Assembly (NCBI RefSeq): GCF_000328705.1
Contig: NC_019673.1
Location: forward strand, 4,588,001 to 4,652,000
Length of the DNA: 64,000 nucleotides
Source of the DNA: Saccharothrix espanaensis DSM 44229
Lineage (GTDB): Bacteria; Actinomycetota; Actinomycetes; Mycobacteriales; Pseudonocardiaceae
Direction: 5' to 3'
This document shows, in pieces, positions 9,247 through 17,939 of the stretch. How positions within the stretch are numbered: the first letter of the stretch is position 1; every line of letters starts with the position of its first letter. The position numbers were made by a program, and so were the translations under genes. The notes beneath the pieces were generated by a model that was not told where the DNA came from, ran no database searches, and saw only the letters and a list, made by a program, of their open reading frames with translations.

Positions 9247-10296
9247 GTGCGACTGGGACTGAACCTCGGGTACTGGGGCGCGGGCAACGACGCCGCGAAC
9301 CTCGAACTGGCCAAGGAAGCCGACCGACTGGGCTACGCGGTGGTGTGGGCCGCCGAGGCCTACGGCTCCGACGTGCCCACCGTGCTGGCCTGGGTGGCCG
9401 CGCAGACCGAGCGCATCGACGTAGGCAGCGCGATCCTCCAGATCCCGGCCCGGACGCCGGCCACCGCCGCGATGACCGCCGCCACCCTCGACACGCTCTC
9501 CGGGGGCCGGTTCCGGATGGGGCTGGGCGTGTCCGGGCCGCAGGTCTCGGAGGGCTGGCACGGCGTGCGCTTCGACAAACCGCTGGGCCGCACCCGCGAG
9601 TACGTCGACATCGTGCGCACCGCGCTGCGCCGGGAACGGCTGCGCTACGACGGCGAGCACTACACGCTGCCGCTGCCCGACGGCCCCGGCAAGGCGCTCA
9701 CCCTGACCGTGCACCCGGTGCGCGAGCACATCCCGATCTACCTGGCCTCGATCGGCCCGAAGAACGTCGAGCTGACCGGCGAGATCGCGGACGGCTGGCT
9801 GGGCATCTTCTTCTCCCCGGAGCACTCCGGGGCCTCGCTGGAGGCGTTGCGGAAAGGCCGGGAGAAAGCGGGCAGGACGCTCGACGGGTTCGACGTCGTG
9901 CCCACCGTCCCGCTGTTCGTCGGCGACGACTGGCGGGCCTGCGCGGACCGCGTCCGGCCGTACGCGGCGCTGTACGTGGGCGGCATGGGCAGCCGGGAGA
10001 AGAACTTCTACAACGACCTGGCGGTCCGGATGGGCTTCGCCGCCGAGGCCGCCGAGGTCCAGGACAAGTACCTGGCCAGGGACTACGACGGCGCGATGGC
10101 CGCGCTGCCGGTCGACTTCCTGGACTCGACCTCGCTGCTCGGACCGCGCGAGCGGATCGCCGAGCGGATGCGGGCCTACGCGCAAGCGGGGGTCACCACA
10201 CTGACCATCTCGCCCATGCTGCAAGATCTTGAGCAGGGGATCGCGGCACTGCGTACCGCGTCCGAGGCTTTGGATCTGGCAGGAGTGGGTAGTTGA
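9247..10296 (+). CDS. LLM class F420-dependent oxidoreductase
   Basis: 349 residues. Luciferase-like monooxygenase fold: [10 protein letters not shown] at the start, then [25 protein letters not shown], and [21 protein letters not shown], which is typical of F420-binding members. It probably transfers hydride from F420H2 to an unknown substrate. GTG 9247 lies 8 nt after a TAGGGT -10-like box (9233-9238), so the mRNA may be nearly leaderless. Its stop overlaps the TTG start of uppP (TTGA), so the two are coupled, an order seen in other actinobacteria. Confidence 0.92.
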   Translation: MRLGLNLGYWGAGNDAANLELAKEADRLGYAVVWAAEAYGSDVPTVLAWVAAQTERIDVGSAILQIPARTPATAAMTAATLDTLSGGRFRMGLGVSGPQVSEGWHGVRFDKPLGRTREYVDIVRTALRRERLRYDGEHYTLPLPDGPGKALTLTVHPVREHIPIYLASIGPKNVELTGEIADGWLGIFFSPEHSGASLEALRKGREKAGRTLDGFDVVPTVPLFVGDDWRACADRVRPYAALYVGGMGSREKNFYNDLAVRMGFAAEAAEVQDKYLARDYDGAMAALPVDFLDSTSLLGPRERIAERMRAYAQAGVTTLTISPMLQDLEQGIAALRTASEALDLAGVGS

Positions 10297-11117
10297 GCTG
10301 GTTGCAGGCTCTGGTCCTCGGACTCGTCCAAGGACTGACGGAATTCCTGCCTATTTCCTCGTCGGCGCACGTGAGGATCGTGTCCACGCTGTTCTTCGGC
10401 AACGACGCCGGCGCGTCGTTCACCGCGGTGATCCAGCTCGGCACCGAGTTGGCGGTGCTGATCTACTTCGCCAAGGACATCGGCAACTTCATCGCCGCCT
10501 GGTTCAAGGGGCTGTTCAGCAAGGCCGCGCGGCGGACCGAGGACTACCGGATGGCCTGGTACGTGATCATCGGGTCGGTCCCGATCTCGGTGCTGGGCTA
10601 CATCTTCAAGGACGAGATCCGCAGCTCGCTGCGCAACCTGTGGATCACCGCGACGGTGCTGGTGGTGTTCGGCCTGCTGCTGGGCCTGGCCGACCACTTC
10701 GCCAAGCACATCCGCACCAAGCTGGAGCTCAAGGACGCGGTCGGCATGGGCCTGGCGCAGGCGCTGGCCCTGATCCCGGGCGTGTCCCGCTCCGGCGGCA
10801 CGCTCACCGCGGGCCTGTTCCTCGGCCTGGACCGGGCCGCCGCCGCCCGCTACTCGTTCCTGCTGGCGCTGCCGGCGGTGTTCGGGGCGGGCATCTTCTC
10901 CATCCCGGACGTGCTGGACCGCTCCGAGCCGAACGCCGCGTCGGTGCCGCAGATGATCGTGGCGACGATCGTGGCGTTCGCGGTCGGCTACGCCACCATC
11001 GCGTGGCTGCTGCGCTACGTCTCCAAGCACAGCTACTCGGCGTTCGTCTGGTACCGGCTGCTGCTGGGCATCATGCTCATGGGCCTGCTGTCGATGGGGC
11101 TGCTCAACCCGACATAG
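10293..11117 (+). CDS. uppP: Undecaprenyl-diphosphatase UppP (BacA)
   Basis: 274 residues. Integral membrane enzyme that dephosphorylates undecaprenyl diphosphate to recycle the carrier lipid for peptidoglycan, and the source of bacitracin tolerance. Both family signatures are present: [14 protein letters not shown] near the N-terminus (the (E/Q)xxxE motif) and PGVSRSGGT in the middle. About eight hydrophobic helices are visible. TTG start coupled to the upstream gene by a TTGA overlap. Its stop codon lies inside the apparent -10 box of the next gene. Confidence 0.97.
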   Translation: MSWLQALVLGLVQGLTEFLPISSSAHVRIVSTLFFGNDAGASFTAVIQLGTELAVLIYFAKDIGNFIAAWFKGLFSKAARRTEDYRMAWYVIIGSVPISVLGYIFKDEIRSSLRNLWITATVLVVFGLLLGLADHFAKHIRTKLELKDAVGMGLAQALALIPGVSRSGGTLTAGLFLGLDRAAAARYSFLLALPAVFGAGIFSIPDVLDRSEPNAASVPQMIVATIVAFAVGYATIAWLLRYVSKHSYSAFVWYRLLLGIMLMGLLSMGLLNPT

Positions 11118-11120
11118 GGT
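11115..11120 (+). promoter_or_regulatory. -10-like box TAGGGT overlapping the uppP stop
   Basis: TAGGGT, whose first three bases are the uppP stop codon, lies 6 nt before the GTG of the phosphatase gene. This fits an internal leaderless promoter. Confidence 0.4.
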
Positions 11121-11126
11121 GGGGCG

Positions 11127-11837
11127 GTGGCCACCGTGATCCTGCTCCGACACGCCCGTTCCACCGCCAACGGATCGGGCGTGCTCGCCGGTCGCCAACC
11201 GGGCGTCCGGCTCGCCGAGCGCGGCGAGGAGCAGGCGGCGAAGCTGGTCGAGCGGCTCGCCGGGATCCCGGTCGACGCGGTGGTCACCTCGCCGCTGGAG
11301 CGCTGCCGGCAGACCCTCGCGCCGCTGCTGGCCGAGCGCGGCCTGGACGCCGCGGTCGAGCCGGACCTGGCCGAGGTCGAGTACGGCGAGTGGACCGGCC
11401 GCGAGCTCAAGGACCTGCTCAAGGAACCGCTGTGGCAGGTCGTGCAGCAGCACCCGTCCGCCGCGGTGTTCCCCGGCGGTGAGGGGCTGGCGACCGTGCA
11501 GGCGCGCGCGGTGGCCGCGATCCGCGCCCACGACGCCCGGGTCACCGCCGAGTTCGGGCCGCGCGCGGTGTGGGTGGCGTGCAGCCACGGCGACGTGATC
11601 AAGGCGGTGCTCGCCGACGCCCTGGGCGTGCACCTCGACGGCTTCCAGCGGATCGTGGTGGACCCGGCGTCGGTGTCGGTGGTCCAGTACACCGAGACCC
11701 GCCCGTTCGTCCTGCGGGTCAACGACAACGGCGGCGACCTGTCCGGGCTCGTGCCGCCCCCGGCCCAGCCCCACGAGCCCGCGGCGCCGGCCGCGCTGTC
11801 CTCGGACGCTGTCGTCGGCGGCACCACGGGGGCGTAA
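11127..11837 (+). CDS. Histidine phosphatase, MSMEG_4193 family
   Basis: 236 residues of the phosphoglycerate-mutase-like histidine phosphatase superfamily. The catalytic RHAR motif is at residues 8-11, followed by the SPLERCRQT core and the second histidine in CSHGD. The C-terminal SSDAVVGGTTG tail is typical of the MSMEG_4193 subfamily, which usually sits between uppP and genes for DUF3090 and SCO1664-type proteins. Here uppP is upstream as expected, but downstream come a terminator and a recombinase. Substrate unknown. Confidence 0.9.
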   Translation: MATVILLRHARSTANGSGVLAGRQPGVRLAERGEEQAAKLVERLAGIPVDAVVTSPLERCRQTLAPLLAERGLDAAVEPDLAEVEYGEWTGRELKDLLKEPLWQVVQQHPSAAVFPGGEGLATVQARAVAAIRAHDARVTAEFGPRAVWVACSHGDVIKAVLADALGVHLDGFQRIVVDPASVSVVQYTETRPFVLRVNDNGGDLSGLVPPPAQPHEPAAPAALSSDAVVGGTTGA

Positions 11838-11857
11838 GAGCGCCGTAAGACTCACGT

Positions 11858-11894
11858 GTGGCCCCCGGACAGTGCAGGGTAGTCCGGGGGCCAC
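11858..11894 (+). terminator. Strong hairpin after the phosphatase gene
   Basis: A perfect 13-bp stem, GTGGCCCCCGGAC (11858-11870) with GTCCGGGGGCCAC (11882-11894), and an 11-nt loop. No U-tract. It closes the F420-uppP-phosphatase operon. Confidence 0.75.
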
Positions 11895-12194
11895 CGGTCG
11901 GGCGGCGGAACGCCATCGGCCGGGGCGGTCGACCAAGTGAACTGATCGTATGGGCGTTAATGCGGGGGTAAATCCCCTCTTTAGACGCGAACAGTTCTCA
12001 CATTTAGCCCGGCGGCGCAGGTCAGACTTCTGCGGAACACTCGCAAATCTAGCAAAACCGCAGCTCAAACTATGTGGAAACACCACGGAAACAAATCCTG
12101 GCAAGTGCCCTGACGGCCTATTTCGTTGCGCTGTTCGGTTGCGTCCGGATGCAGGGTGGGTGTTTACAGTTAACAACCGGCCGTGCGCTGTGCG
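11895..12194. other. AT-richer non-coding gap beside the recombinase
   Basis: About 300 bp with no convincing gene. Base composition falls well below the surroundings, especially at 11950-12180. GTTTACAGTTAAC at 12162-12174 is a 13-base dyad with one mismatch, next to the 3' end of the recombinase gene, and could be a protein site. I could not identify duplicated att cores or a tRNA. The low GC is consistent with DNA brought in with the recombinase. Confidence 0.5.
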
Positions 12195-13367
12195 TCACAG
12201 TCCGAGACGGGTGACAGCGTTGTCCTCCAACGGGTTCGCCGTCCGGATGTAGCGGTGCACGGTCCGCGGGTTGGTCCAGCGGCCCTGGCGCATGATCTCC
12301 CGGTCGCTCGCGCCGCCGAGCGCGGCCTGCGTGGCGAACCCGGCGCGCAGCGAGTGGCCGCCGAACAGCGCCGGGTCCAGACCGGCCTTCGAGGCGTACC
12401 GCTTCACCACGTCCGAGACCGCCTTGTCCGACATCGACCGCACGCCCAGCCGGCCGTGCCGGCTCACCGCCGGGAACAGCGGCCCGGTGAGCCGCTGCGG
12501 CCGGTAGGAGTGGCAGCGGTGGGTGTGCGGGGTCTCCGGCTCGTCCTCCAGCAGGGCCCTCGGGTCGGCCGCGGTCAGCACGTCCACCCAGTCGGCGAAC
12601 GCGCACACCGGGCACGTCGGCCGGCGCGCGCCGCGCGGCAGCACCACCCGCTGCCGGTGCGCACCGGTCTGGTCGGTCTTGGTGACACCCAGCTCCACCA
12701 GCAGCAGCGGCTCGTGCGTGCGCGGGTCGACGTCGACGGTGACGTCCTCCAGCGCCAGTGCGGCGAGTTCGCTGCGCCGCAGGGCGCCCGCGAACCCGAC
12801 CAGCAGCAGCAGCGCGTCCCGCCGGCGGGCCGGTCCGCTCGGCCAGCCGGGCGCGGGGCGTTCGGCGAGCAGCGCCTCCAGGGTCTCCAGCAGCACCGGG
12901 CGCTTGCGGCGGGGCTGCTCGCGGCGGGTCCGCCGGATGCCGCGCAGGGTCAGCCGGACGACGTCGGCGCGGGTGGGGGAGGGCAGGCCGCCGGCGGCGT
13001 GCACAGCGGCGATCGCGGCCGCCTTGCGCTCCAGCGTGGACGGGCTGAACGCGGGGGAGCCGTCCGGCTTCACGCCCCGCGCCGCCACCGCCAGGTACAC
13101 CGCGACGTCCACCGGGTCCGCGGGCAGCGCCTGGCGGCCCTCGCGCTCGCACCACGCGGCCCACGCCACCCAGTCGGAGCGGTAGGCGCGCAACGTGTTG
13201 GGGGACTGGGCGGCGTGCAGGTACTCCGCCAGCGCGGCGGCCTGCTCGTCGTCGAAGCGGCGGCGCACCTGGGCCAGCGCGGCCACGTCGACCAGGGCCG
13301 GGTGGGTGACGCGATCAAGCCCGGCACGCACCGGCTCCGGCAGGCTCACGCTGATCATCCTGTTCAT
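12195..13367 (-). CDS. Tyrosine recombinase / site-specific integrase
   Basis: 390 residues with a SAM-like N-terminal core-binding domain (about 35-125) and a complete tyrosine recombinase catalytic domain. The likely catalytic set is R198 in ALRRSE, K230, H338 and R341 in GGHSLR, W364 and the nucleophile Y373 in VHRYIR. It would cut and rejoin DNA at specific sites. A CPVC pair and an HTHRCH segment (about 252-286) may add metal binding. It stands alone: no excisionase, replication or transfer gene is next to it. Divergent from arsR-like 13436; start ATG 13367 or the in-frame ATG 13358. Confidence 0.92.
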   Translation of the reverse strand: MNRMISVSLPEPVRAGLDRVTHPALVDVAALAQVRRRFDDEQAAALAEYLHAAQSPNTLRAYRSDWVAWAAWCEREGRQALPADPVDVAVYLAVAARGVKPDGSPAFSPSTLERKAAAIAAVHAAGGLPSPTRADVVRLTLRGIRRTRREQPRRKRPVLLETLEALLAERPAPGWPSGPARRRDALLLLVGFAGALRRSELAALALEDVTVDVDPRTHEPLLLVELGVTKTDQTGAHRQRVVLPRGARRPTCPVCAFADWVDVLTAADPRALLEDEPETPHTHRCHSYRPQRLTGPLFPAVSRHGRLGVRSMSDKAVSDVVKRYASKAGLDPALFGGHSLRAGFATQAALGGASDREIMRQGRWTNPRTVHRYIRTANPLEDNAVTRLGL

Positions 13368-13422
13368 TCGGTGGAATAAATCATTTCAGTGCAGACTGGA
13401 ATCAATTCTTGACAGTGGTCGC

Positions 13423-13428
13423 TACGAT
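13423..13428 (+). promoter_or_regulatory. -10 box TACGAT for leaderless arsR-type gene
   Basis: TACGAT followed by exactly 7 nt and then ATG 13436, as expected for transcription starting at the start codon. A TTGACA at 13409-13414 is too close to be its -35. Confidence 0.5.
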
Positions 13429-13435
13429 CCCGCAC

Positions 13436-13744
13436 ATGCGCGCTCTCCAACACCCGGACGTGGAGGACCTGAGCCTGCCCGCGGTGCTGAGCGCGCTGGC
13501 CGACCCGGTGCGGCTGCGGATCGTCGCCGAGCTGGCGCGCTCCGGCGGGATCGTGTGCGGGCAGTTCGACGTGCCGGTCAGCATGTCGACGCTGTCGCAC
13601 CACCTGAAGGTGCTGCGCGAAGCGGGCGTGCTCCGGGTGACACCGCAGGGCAGCTACCGCACGCACGAGTTGCGGATCGCGGACATGGAACGCCGGTTCC
13701 CCGGCGTGCTGGACTCGATCACCCGGGCCATCGCGGTCGCTTGA
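13436..13744 (+). CDS. ArsR family HTH regulator
   Basis: 102 residues. Winged helix with LADPVRLRIVAELARSGG and the recognition helix STLSHHLKVLREAGVLRV. The CxC metal site of true ArsR/SmtB metal sensors (ELCVCDL) is absent; the equivalent region reads IVCGQFDV, so it is probably not a classical metalloregulator. I start at ATG 13436 because of the -10 box 7 nt upstream, rather than at TTG 13409. It is divergent from the recombinase. Target unknown. Confidence 0.88.
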   Translation: MRALQHPDVEDLSLPAVLSALADPVRLRIVAELARSGGIVCGQFDVPVSMSTLSHHLKVLREAGVLRVTPQGSYRTHELRIADMERRFPGVLDSITRAIAVA

Positions 13745-13823
13745 GCGTCGTCGCGTTCGCCGCGGCGGGTTGCCTCATCGCTCCAGTATCGCGCGGGAGC
13801 CCGCGCCGTGGCCGGGCCGGTGG

Positions 13824-14546
13824 TCAGCCGACCTGGTGGGTCTCGTGGTCGTGGGCGGCGGGCGCGCCGGCGCGTTCGGTGGCCTGGGCCTCGGTGAGGG
13901 TGTGGCCGATGTGGGTGATCAGCAGCCGGCCGGCCGAGCGGGCGGCGTCGGCGGCGTCCTCCGGGGTGCAGTGCACGGGGGACGGGTCGGTGCCGTCGGC
14001 TTCGCAGAGCAGCAGGTCCGCGCCGGCGGCCAGGGCGTGCAGGGCGGGGCACGGGCCGGTGTCGCCGGAGTAGGCCAGGGTGCGGTCGCCGTGGGTGGCG
14101 CGCAGGCCGAACGCGGGCAGGCCGTGCTGGACGGCGTGGCTGGTGAGGGTGAGGTCGCCGACGTCGGCGCGGTGGCCGTCGTGCAGTTCGTGGACCTCGA
14201 ACGCGGCGTGCGCGGGGTTGGGGCCGGTGCTCGCGAGGAACGTTTCGAGGCGGTGGGCGAGTCCGGGCGGCCCGTAGAGGGGGAGCGGCCGGGTGGGGGT
14301 TAGGTCGGCGTGCAGCAGGGCGTAGTAGGTGGGCAGCAGGTCGGCGGTGTGGTCGGCGTGGGTGTGCGAGATCCAGACGGCGTCGAGCCGGTCGGGTGTG
14401 GTGTGGCGTTGGAGGTTGGCCAGGCTGCCGGGTCCGGCGTCGACCCAGACCCGGGTGGTGGGGGTGCTCAGCAGGTAGCCGGAGCAGGCGCGGTCGGGGC
14501 GCGGGTAGGGGGTGGCGGTGCCCAGGGCGGTGAGGGTGAAGGTCAC
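13824..14546 (-). CDS. MBL fold metallohydrolase
   Basis: 240 residues with the metallo-beta-lactamase fold. The metal-binding motif HTHADH is in WISHTHADHTADLLPTYYALL; further ligands are likely in HAVQHG, SGDTGPCPAL and ITHIGH. The sequence resembles RNase Z-like and arylsulfatase-like MBL proteins, acting on small esters or phosphodiesters; the exact substrate is unknown. GTG 14546 overlaps the stop of the upstream propeller-like gene (GTGA), so the two are translationally coupled. Confidence 0.9.
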   Translation of the reverse strand: MTFTLTALGTATPYPRPDRACSGYLLSTPTTRVWVDAGPGSLANLQRHTTPDRLDAVWISHTHADHTADLLPTYYALLHADLTPTRPLPLYGPPGLAHRLETFLASTGPNPAHAAFEVHELHDGHRADVGDLTLTSHAVQHGLPAFGLRATHGDRTLAYSGDTGPCPALHALAAGADLLLCEADGTDPSPVHCTPEDAADAARSAGRLLITHIGHTLTEAQATERAGAPAAHDHETHQVG

Positions 14547-15550
14547 GGGGCAGTGTGCCGCAGGACGTGCACGCCCGCCGCGGTCTTGAGGTAGGCCCAG
14601 GTGGTGGTGCCGTTGGTGGCCAGGCCGACGTGCGAGGCCGAGGCGCGGGTGAGGTCGTCGGGCAGGGGGACGCGGGCCCAGTCCTGGCCGGTCCAGCGGT
14701 GGTAGGCGGGGCGGGTCTCGAAGCTGCGCCGGCCGGCGCGGACGCCCCAGGTCCAGCCGGGTGCGACGCCGTGCAGGCTGAGCCGGTCGTGGTCGGCGGG
14801 TGCGGGCACGGGCTGCCAGCGGTGGCCGTCGTAGTGGTGGATGTGCAGGCCGTCGGTGTCGTGGGTGTGGGCCAGCCACAGGTCGTCGGGCGCGGTGGCG
14901 GCGAGGCCGGTGATGTGGCCGTGGTCGGGGCGGGGGCCGTGCAGGTCGGTCCAGGTGGTGCCGTCCCAGTGGATGAGGACGGGGTACTCGTAGGTGGCGG
15001 CCCCGGCCCCGGTGAGCCCGCCGCCGCCGGCCCAGACGTCGTCGGGTGCGGCGGCGGTGATGGCGTGCAGGGTTTCCCGGGACGAGGTGAGGGTGCTGGA
15101 GCGGGTCCACTCCAGGCCGTCCCAGTGCAGGGTGTCGCTGCCCGCGCCGACGATGTGGACGTCGTCGGGTGCGATGGCGGTGACGGCTTTGGCCCACGGG
15201 ATGGCGGGGGTGTCGACGGTGTGCCAGCCGACGCCGTCGTAGTGCAGGACGAGGGGGCGGCCGGCGCTGTTGCCGACGGCCCACACATCGTCGGGCGCGG
15301 TGGCGGAGATGCCGGCGAGGCTGGCGGCGGAGGGGAGTCCGGGCAGGGTCTCCTCGGTCCAGTCGACGCCGGTCCAGCGCAGGACGAGCGGTGTGGAGGG
15401 TCGGCTGGTGAACACGCCGGTGGTGCCGGCGAGCCAGGCGTGGTCGGTCGCGGTGATGGCCAGATCGGCCAGTGCGGTGCTGGGCGGGAGTGCCGGCACC
15501 GGCACGGGTCGGAACAACTCGTCTCCCCCTCGATGGGTCCCCCGACGCAT
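14543..15550 (-). CDS. Predicted beta-propeller protein with APDDVWAVG repeats
   Basis: About 335 residues with at least five repeats of the type APDDVWAVG followed by a W-containing strand (for example LHYDGVGWHTV, LHWDGLEWTRS, IHWDGTTWTDL), as in BNR/Kelch-like propellers. No signal peptide is visible, so it is probably cytosolic. Two starts are plausible: ATG 15550 after GGTGGAG, or TTG 15517 after the stronger GAGGGGGAG. I list the longer. It is coupled to the MBL enzyme by a GTGA overlap, so the propeller may serve that enzyme. Function unknown. Confidence 0.75.
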   Translation of the reverse strand: MRRGTHRGGDELFRPVPVPALPPSTALADLAITATDHAWLAGTTGVFTSRPSTPLVLRWTGVDWTEETLPGLPSAASLAGISATAPDDVWAVGNSAGRPLVLHYDGVGWHTVDTPAIPWAKAVTAIAPDDVHIVGAGSDTLHWDGLEWTRSSTLTSSRETLHAITAAAPDDVWAGGGGLTGAGAATYEYPVLIHWDGTTWTDLHGPRPDHGHITGLAATAPDDLWLAHTHDTDGLHIHHYDGHRWQPVPAPADHDRLSLHGVAPGWTWGVRAGRRSFETRPAYHRWTGQDWARVPLPDDLTRASASHVGLATNGTTTWAYLKTAAGVHVLRHTAP

Positions 15551-15809
15551 CGCAGGCTCCACCTCACCAGGCTCCGGGTGGTCCGGTATCCGCCGAACGG
15601 CGGTTTGTGGTTGGGGCGAAAGGCGTGTGGTCCTCACGGACGGTGGTCGTCCGCGGTGTCTGTCGATGCTGTTCGTAAAGGTGCTTGCCTCTACGTGTAC
15701 TCGGGTCGGCGTGTGGTGGGAGTGGCGTGGTGCACGCGGCGGTGGGGGAGCACGAGCGCGTGTTGTGGGTGAAGGCGGAGTTGTTCGTGGTGCAGGGCCG
15801 GGAGGCGGG

Positions 15810-16991
15810 TCAGGTGCGGGCGCGGGATTCGAGGTAGCGGCGTTCGGGGAGGCTCAGGGTGGCGCGGGCGGCGCGGGCGTAGTGGGTTCGGGCGGTGTCG
15901 TGGTCGCCTGCCAGGTCGAGCAGGTGGGCGCGGACGGCGTGCACGCGGTGGTGGTCGGCCAGGGCCGGGTCGGTTTCGGCGTCGGACAGCTGGGCCAGGG
16001 CGGTGGTCGGGCCGTGGACCATGGCGGTGGCGACGATCCGGTTCAGGGTGACCATCGGGCCTGGCGTGATGCTGTGCAGCAGGTCGTAGAGGGTGAGGAT
16101 CTGCCGCCAGTCGGTGTCCCGCGCGGTCGGGGCCTCGGCGTGCACGGCGGCGATGGCGGCCTGTAGCTGGTAGGGGCCGATCGGCTGGGTGGCCAGCGCG
16201 TCGGTGACCAGGCGGGTGCCTTCGGCGATGGCGGCGGCGTCCCAGCGGGTCCGGTCCTGGTCGGCCAGCGGGACGAGCGCGCCGTCCGGGGTGGTGCGGG
16301 CGGGGCGGCGGGCGTCGGTGAGCAGCATCAGGGCCAGCAGGCCGGCGGTTTCGCCGTCGTGGGGGAGCCGGCGGGCCAGTCGGATGGCCTCGGCGGTGAG
16401 GTCGACGCGGTAGAGGGCGTCGCCGGAGCCGGCCGTGTGGCCTTCGGTGAACACCAGGTAGAGCACGTGGCGGACGGCGTCGAGGCGGTCTTCGCGCTCG
16501 TCGTCGGGCGGCAGGGCGAACCGCGCGCCGCGCACCTTCTGCTTGGCACGGCTGATCCGCTGGGCGATGGTGGCCTCGGGGACGAGGAACGCGCGGGCGA
16601 TCTCGGCGGTGGTGAGCCCGCCGACCGCGCGCAGCGTGAGCGCGACCCGCGAGGGCGGGGTGAGCGCCGGGTGGCAGCACAGCAGGAACAGGGTGAGCGT
16701 GTCGTCCTCGCCGGACGCGGGTTCCGGGTCGGGCGGGGCGAGGGCGTGCACGGTCTCCTCGCGGCGGCGGCGGGCGGTGTCGGCGCGCCACGCCTCGATG
16801 CGCCGGCGGGACGCGACGGTGATCAGCCAGCCCTTGGGGTTGGCCGGGACGCCGTCGGCGGGCCACTGGGTGGCGGCGGCGACCAGCGCTTCCTGCACGG
16901 CGTCCTCGCACTCGTCGAACCCGCCGTGGTGGCGGACGACGGCGGTCAGCACCTGCGGCGCGAGGTCCCGCAGGAGGGTCTCCAGGCTCAC
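15810..16991 (-). CDS. ECF42-type RNA polymerase sigma factor
   Basis: 393 residues: sigma-70 region 2 (about 1-75, with DECEDAVQEALVAA), region 4 (VGGLTTAEIARAFLVPEATIAQRISRAK), then a long helical C-terminal extension (PYQLQAAIAAVHAEAP, DWRQILTLYDLL) typical of the ECF42 group with DUF6596/TPR-like helices. Published ECF42 factors control the DGPF genes beside them and lack a classical anti-sigma factor. Here GTG 16991 overlaps the stop of the DGPF gene (GTGA), reproducing that pairing. The inducing signal is unknown. Confidence 0.92.
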   Translation of the reverse strand: MSLETLLRDLAPQVLTAVVRHHGGFDECEDAVQEALVAAATQWPADGVPANPKGWLITVASRRRIEAWRADTARRRREETVHALAPPDPEPASGEDDTLTLFLLCCHPALTPPSRVALTLRAVGGLTTAEIARAFLVPEATIAQRISRAKQKVRGARFALPPDDEREDRLDAVRHVLYLVFTEGHTAGSGDALYRVDLTAEAIRLARRLPHDGETAGLLALMLLTDARRPARTTPDGALVPLADQDRTRWDAAAIAEGTRLVTDALATQPIGPYQLQAAIAAVHAEAPTARDTDWRQILTLYDLLHSITPGPMVTLNRIVATAMVHGPTTALAQLSDAETDPALADHHRVHAVRAHLLDLAGDHDTARTHYARAARATLSLPERRYLESRART

Positions 16992-17359
16992 AGCTCGAAG
17001 TCCGCCAACGACATCACCGGCCGCACCTCGACCAGGCCGAAGCGGGCCTCCGGGACGCGCCAGGCGATCTCCACGGCGCGCTCGGCGTTCTCGACGTCGA
17101 CCAGGTAGAACCCGGCGAGCAGCTCCTTGGCCTCGGCGAAGGGCCCGTCGGTGGTGGTGGCCTGGCCGTCGCGGACGACCAGCCGCCGGGTGAGCGACGG
17201 GTCGGCGAGGGCTTCGGAGACGACGAGCTCGCCGCTGTCGGCCAGGTCCTCGTCGAGCCGGGCGTACCCGTCGAGCCCGGCGGCGCGCTCCTGCGCGGGC
17301 AGGCCGTCCCAGATGGCGCGGGACTCGGGGTTGCCGTAGATCAGGATCAGGTACTTCAC
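16988..17359 (-). CDS. YCII-related DGPF protein
   Basis: 123 residues. It carries the name-giving motif in TTTDGPFAEAKELLAGFYLVD and the N-terminal MKYLILIYG strand of a dimeric ferredoxin-like fold. DGPF proteins are the characteristic partners and targets of ECF42 sigma factors; their biochemical role is unsettled. GTG start with GGAG a few nucleotides upstream. First gene of the two-gene operon with the sigma factor. Confidence 0.93.
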   Translation of the reverse strand: MKYLILIYGNPESRAIWDGLPAQERAAGLDGYARLDEDLADSGELVVSEALADPSLTRRLVVRDGQATTTDGPFAEAKELLAGFYLVDVENAERAVEIAWRVPEARFGLVEVRPVMSLADFEL

Positions 17360-17389
17360 CGGGGCTCCGAAAATTTGTTCGTGGGGTCG

Positions 17390-17440
17390 TGTCGAGAACC
17401 GGCGTCCAGCTTCTACGTCCGGGGTGAGCGGCGCTCGACG
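17390..17440. promoter_or_regulatory. Candidate divergent ECF42 promoter region
   Basis: Published ECF42 promoters have TGTCGA in the -35 region and CGA/TC around -10, as I recall them. On the plus strand TGTCGA lies at 17390-17395 with CGTC at 17416-17419, reading toward the NTF2-like gene. On the minus strand CGTCGA lies at 17440-17435 with CGT near 17417, reading toward the DGPF-sigma operon. The plus-strand spacing (20 nt) is longer than usual, so this is tentative. Confidence 0.3.
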
Positions 17441-17466
17441 GGGGTGCCGGTGCGGAGAGGACGATC

Positions 17467-17901
17467 ATGGCTGACGGGACGCGGATCCGGGAACTGGTGG
17501 CACGGCGCGCGGAGGCGATGCGGTCGGGGGACGCGGCGGCGCTGACGGCGGACTACCTGCCGGAGGCGGTGGCGTTCACGCTGGCCCCGCCGTTGCGGCA
17601 CGCCGCGCCGGAGTTGACCGACCCGGCGACGCTGACGGCGTGGTTCACGAACTTCGACGGCGCGGTGGACTACGAGGTGCGGGACGTGGAGGTCGTGGCA
17701 GGCGGCGGGGTGGCGTTCTGCCACTCGCTGCACCGGCTGTCGGCGGTGCCCCGGGGCGGGAGCGGGGCGTTCGTGCTGTGGTTCCGCTCGACGTTGGGCC
17801 TTCGCGAGGTCGACGGGCGGTGGCGGATCGCGCACGAGCACGCGTCGACCCCGTTCCACATGGACGGGACGATGGCCGCCGCCGTCGACCTCACGCCCTG
17901 A
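17467..17901 (+). CDS. SnoaL/NTF2-like protein
   Basis: 144 residues with the cystatin-like alpha+beta cone: an N-terminal helix IRELVARRAEAMRSGDAAALTADYLP, a middle VDYEVRDVEVVAGGGVAFCHSL and a late WRIAHEHASTPFH strand. Such proteins act as isomerases, hydrolases or ligand binders, or as stress-associated proteins of unknown function. It is divergent from the DGPF-ECF42 operon and shares the promoter region, so it could belong to the same regulon. Confidence 0.85.
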   Translation: MADGTRIRELVARRAEAMRSGDAAALTADYLPEAVAFTLAPPLRHAAPELTDPATLTAWFTNFDGAVDYEVRDVEVVAGGGVAFCHSLHRLSAVPRGGSGAFVLWFRSTLGLREVDGRWRIAHEHASTPFHMDGTMAAAVDLTP

Positions 17902-17906
17902 CCTCG

Positions 17907-17930
17907 GTGCTGCCGGCCCGTGCGGCGCAC
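17907..17930. terminator. Bulged hairpin between convergent genes
   Basis: GTGC-T-GCCG (17907-17915) pairs with CGGC-GCAC (17923-17930), leaving one bulged base, between the NTF2-like gene and the convergent mocR-type gene. Weak but well placed. Confidence 0.35.
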
Positions 17931-17939
17931 ACGTCGGGT

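Noticed and set aside
12162..12174. GTTTACAGTTAAC as an attachment site of the recombinase
   Set aside because: Only a short imperfect dyad; no second copy with flanking identity was seen. A loosely similar AT-rich string at 55780-55793 is not convincing as a partner. Kept only as part of the gap description.
13409..13414. TTGACA as the -35 of the arsR-type gene, or its TTG as the start codon
   Set aside because: It is only 8 nt from the TACGAT -10, too close for a -35. As a start codon it lacks a Shine-Dalgarno and adds nine residues outside the ArsR fold.
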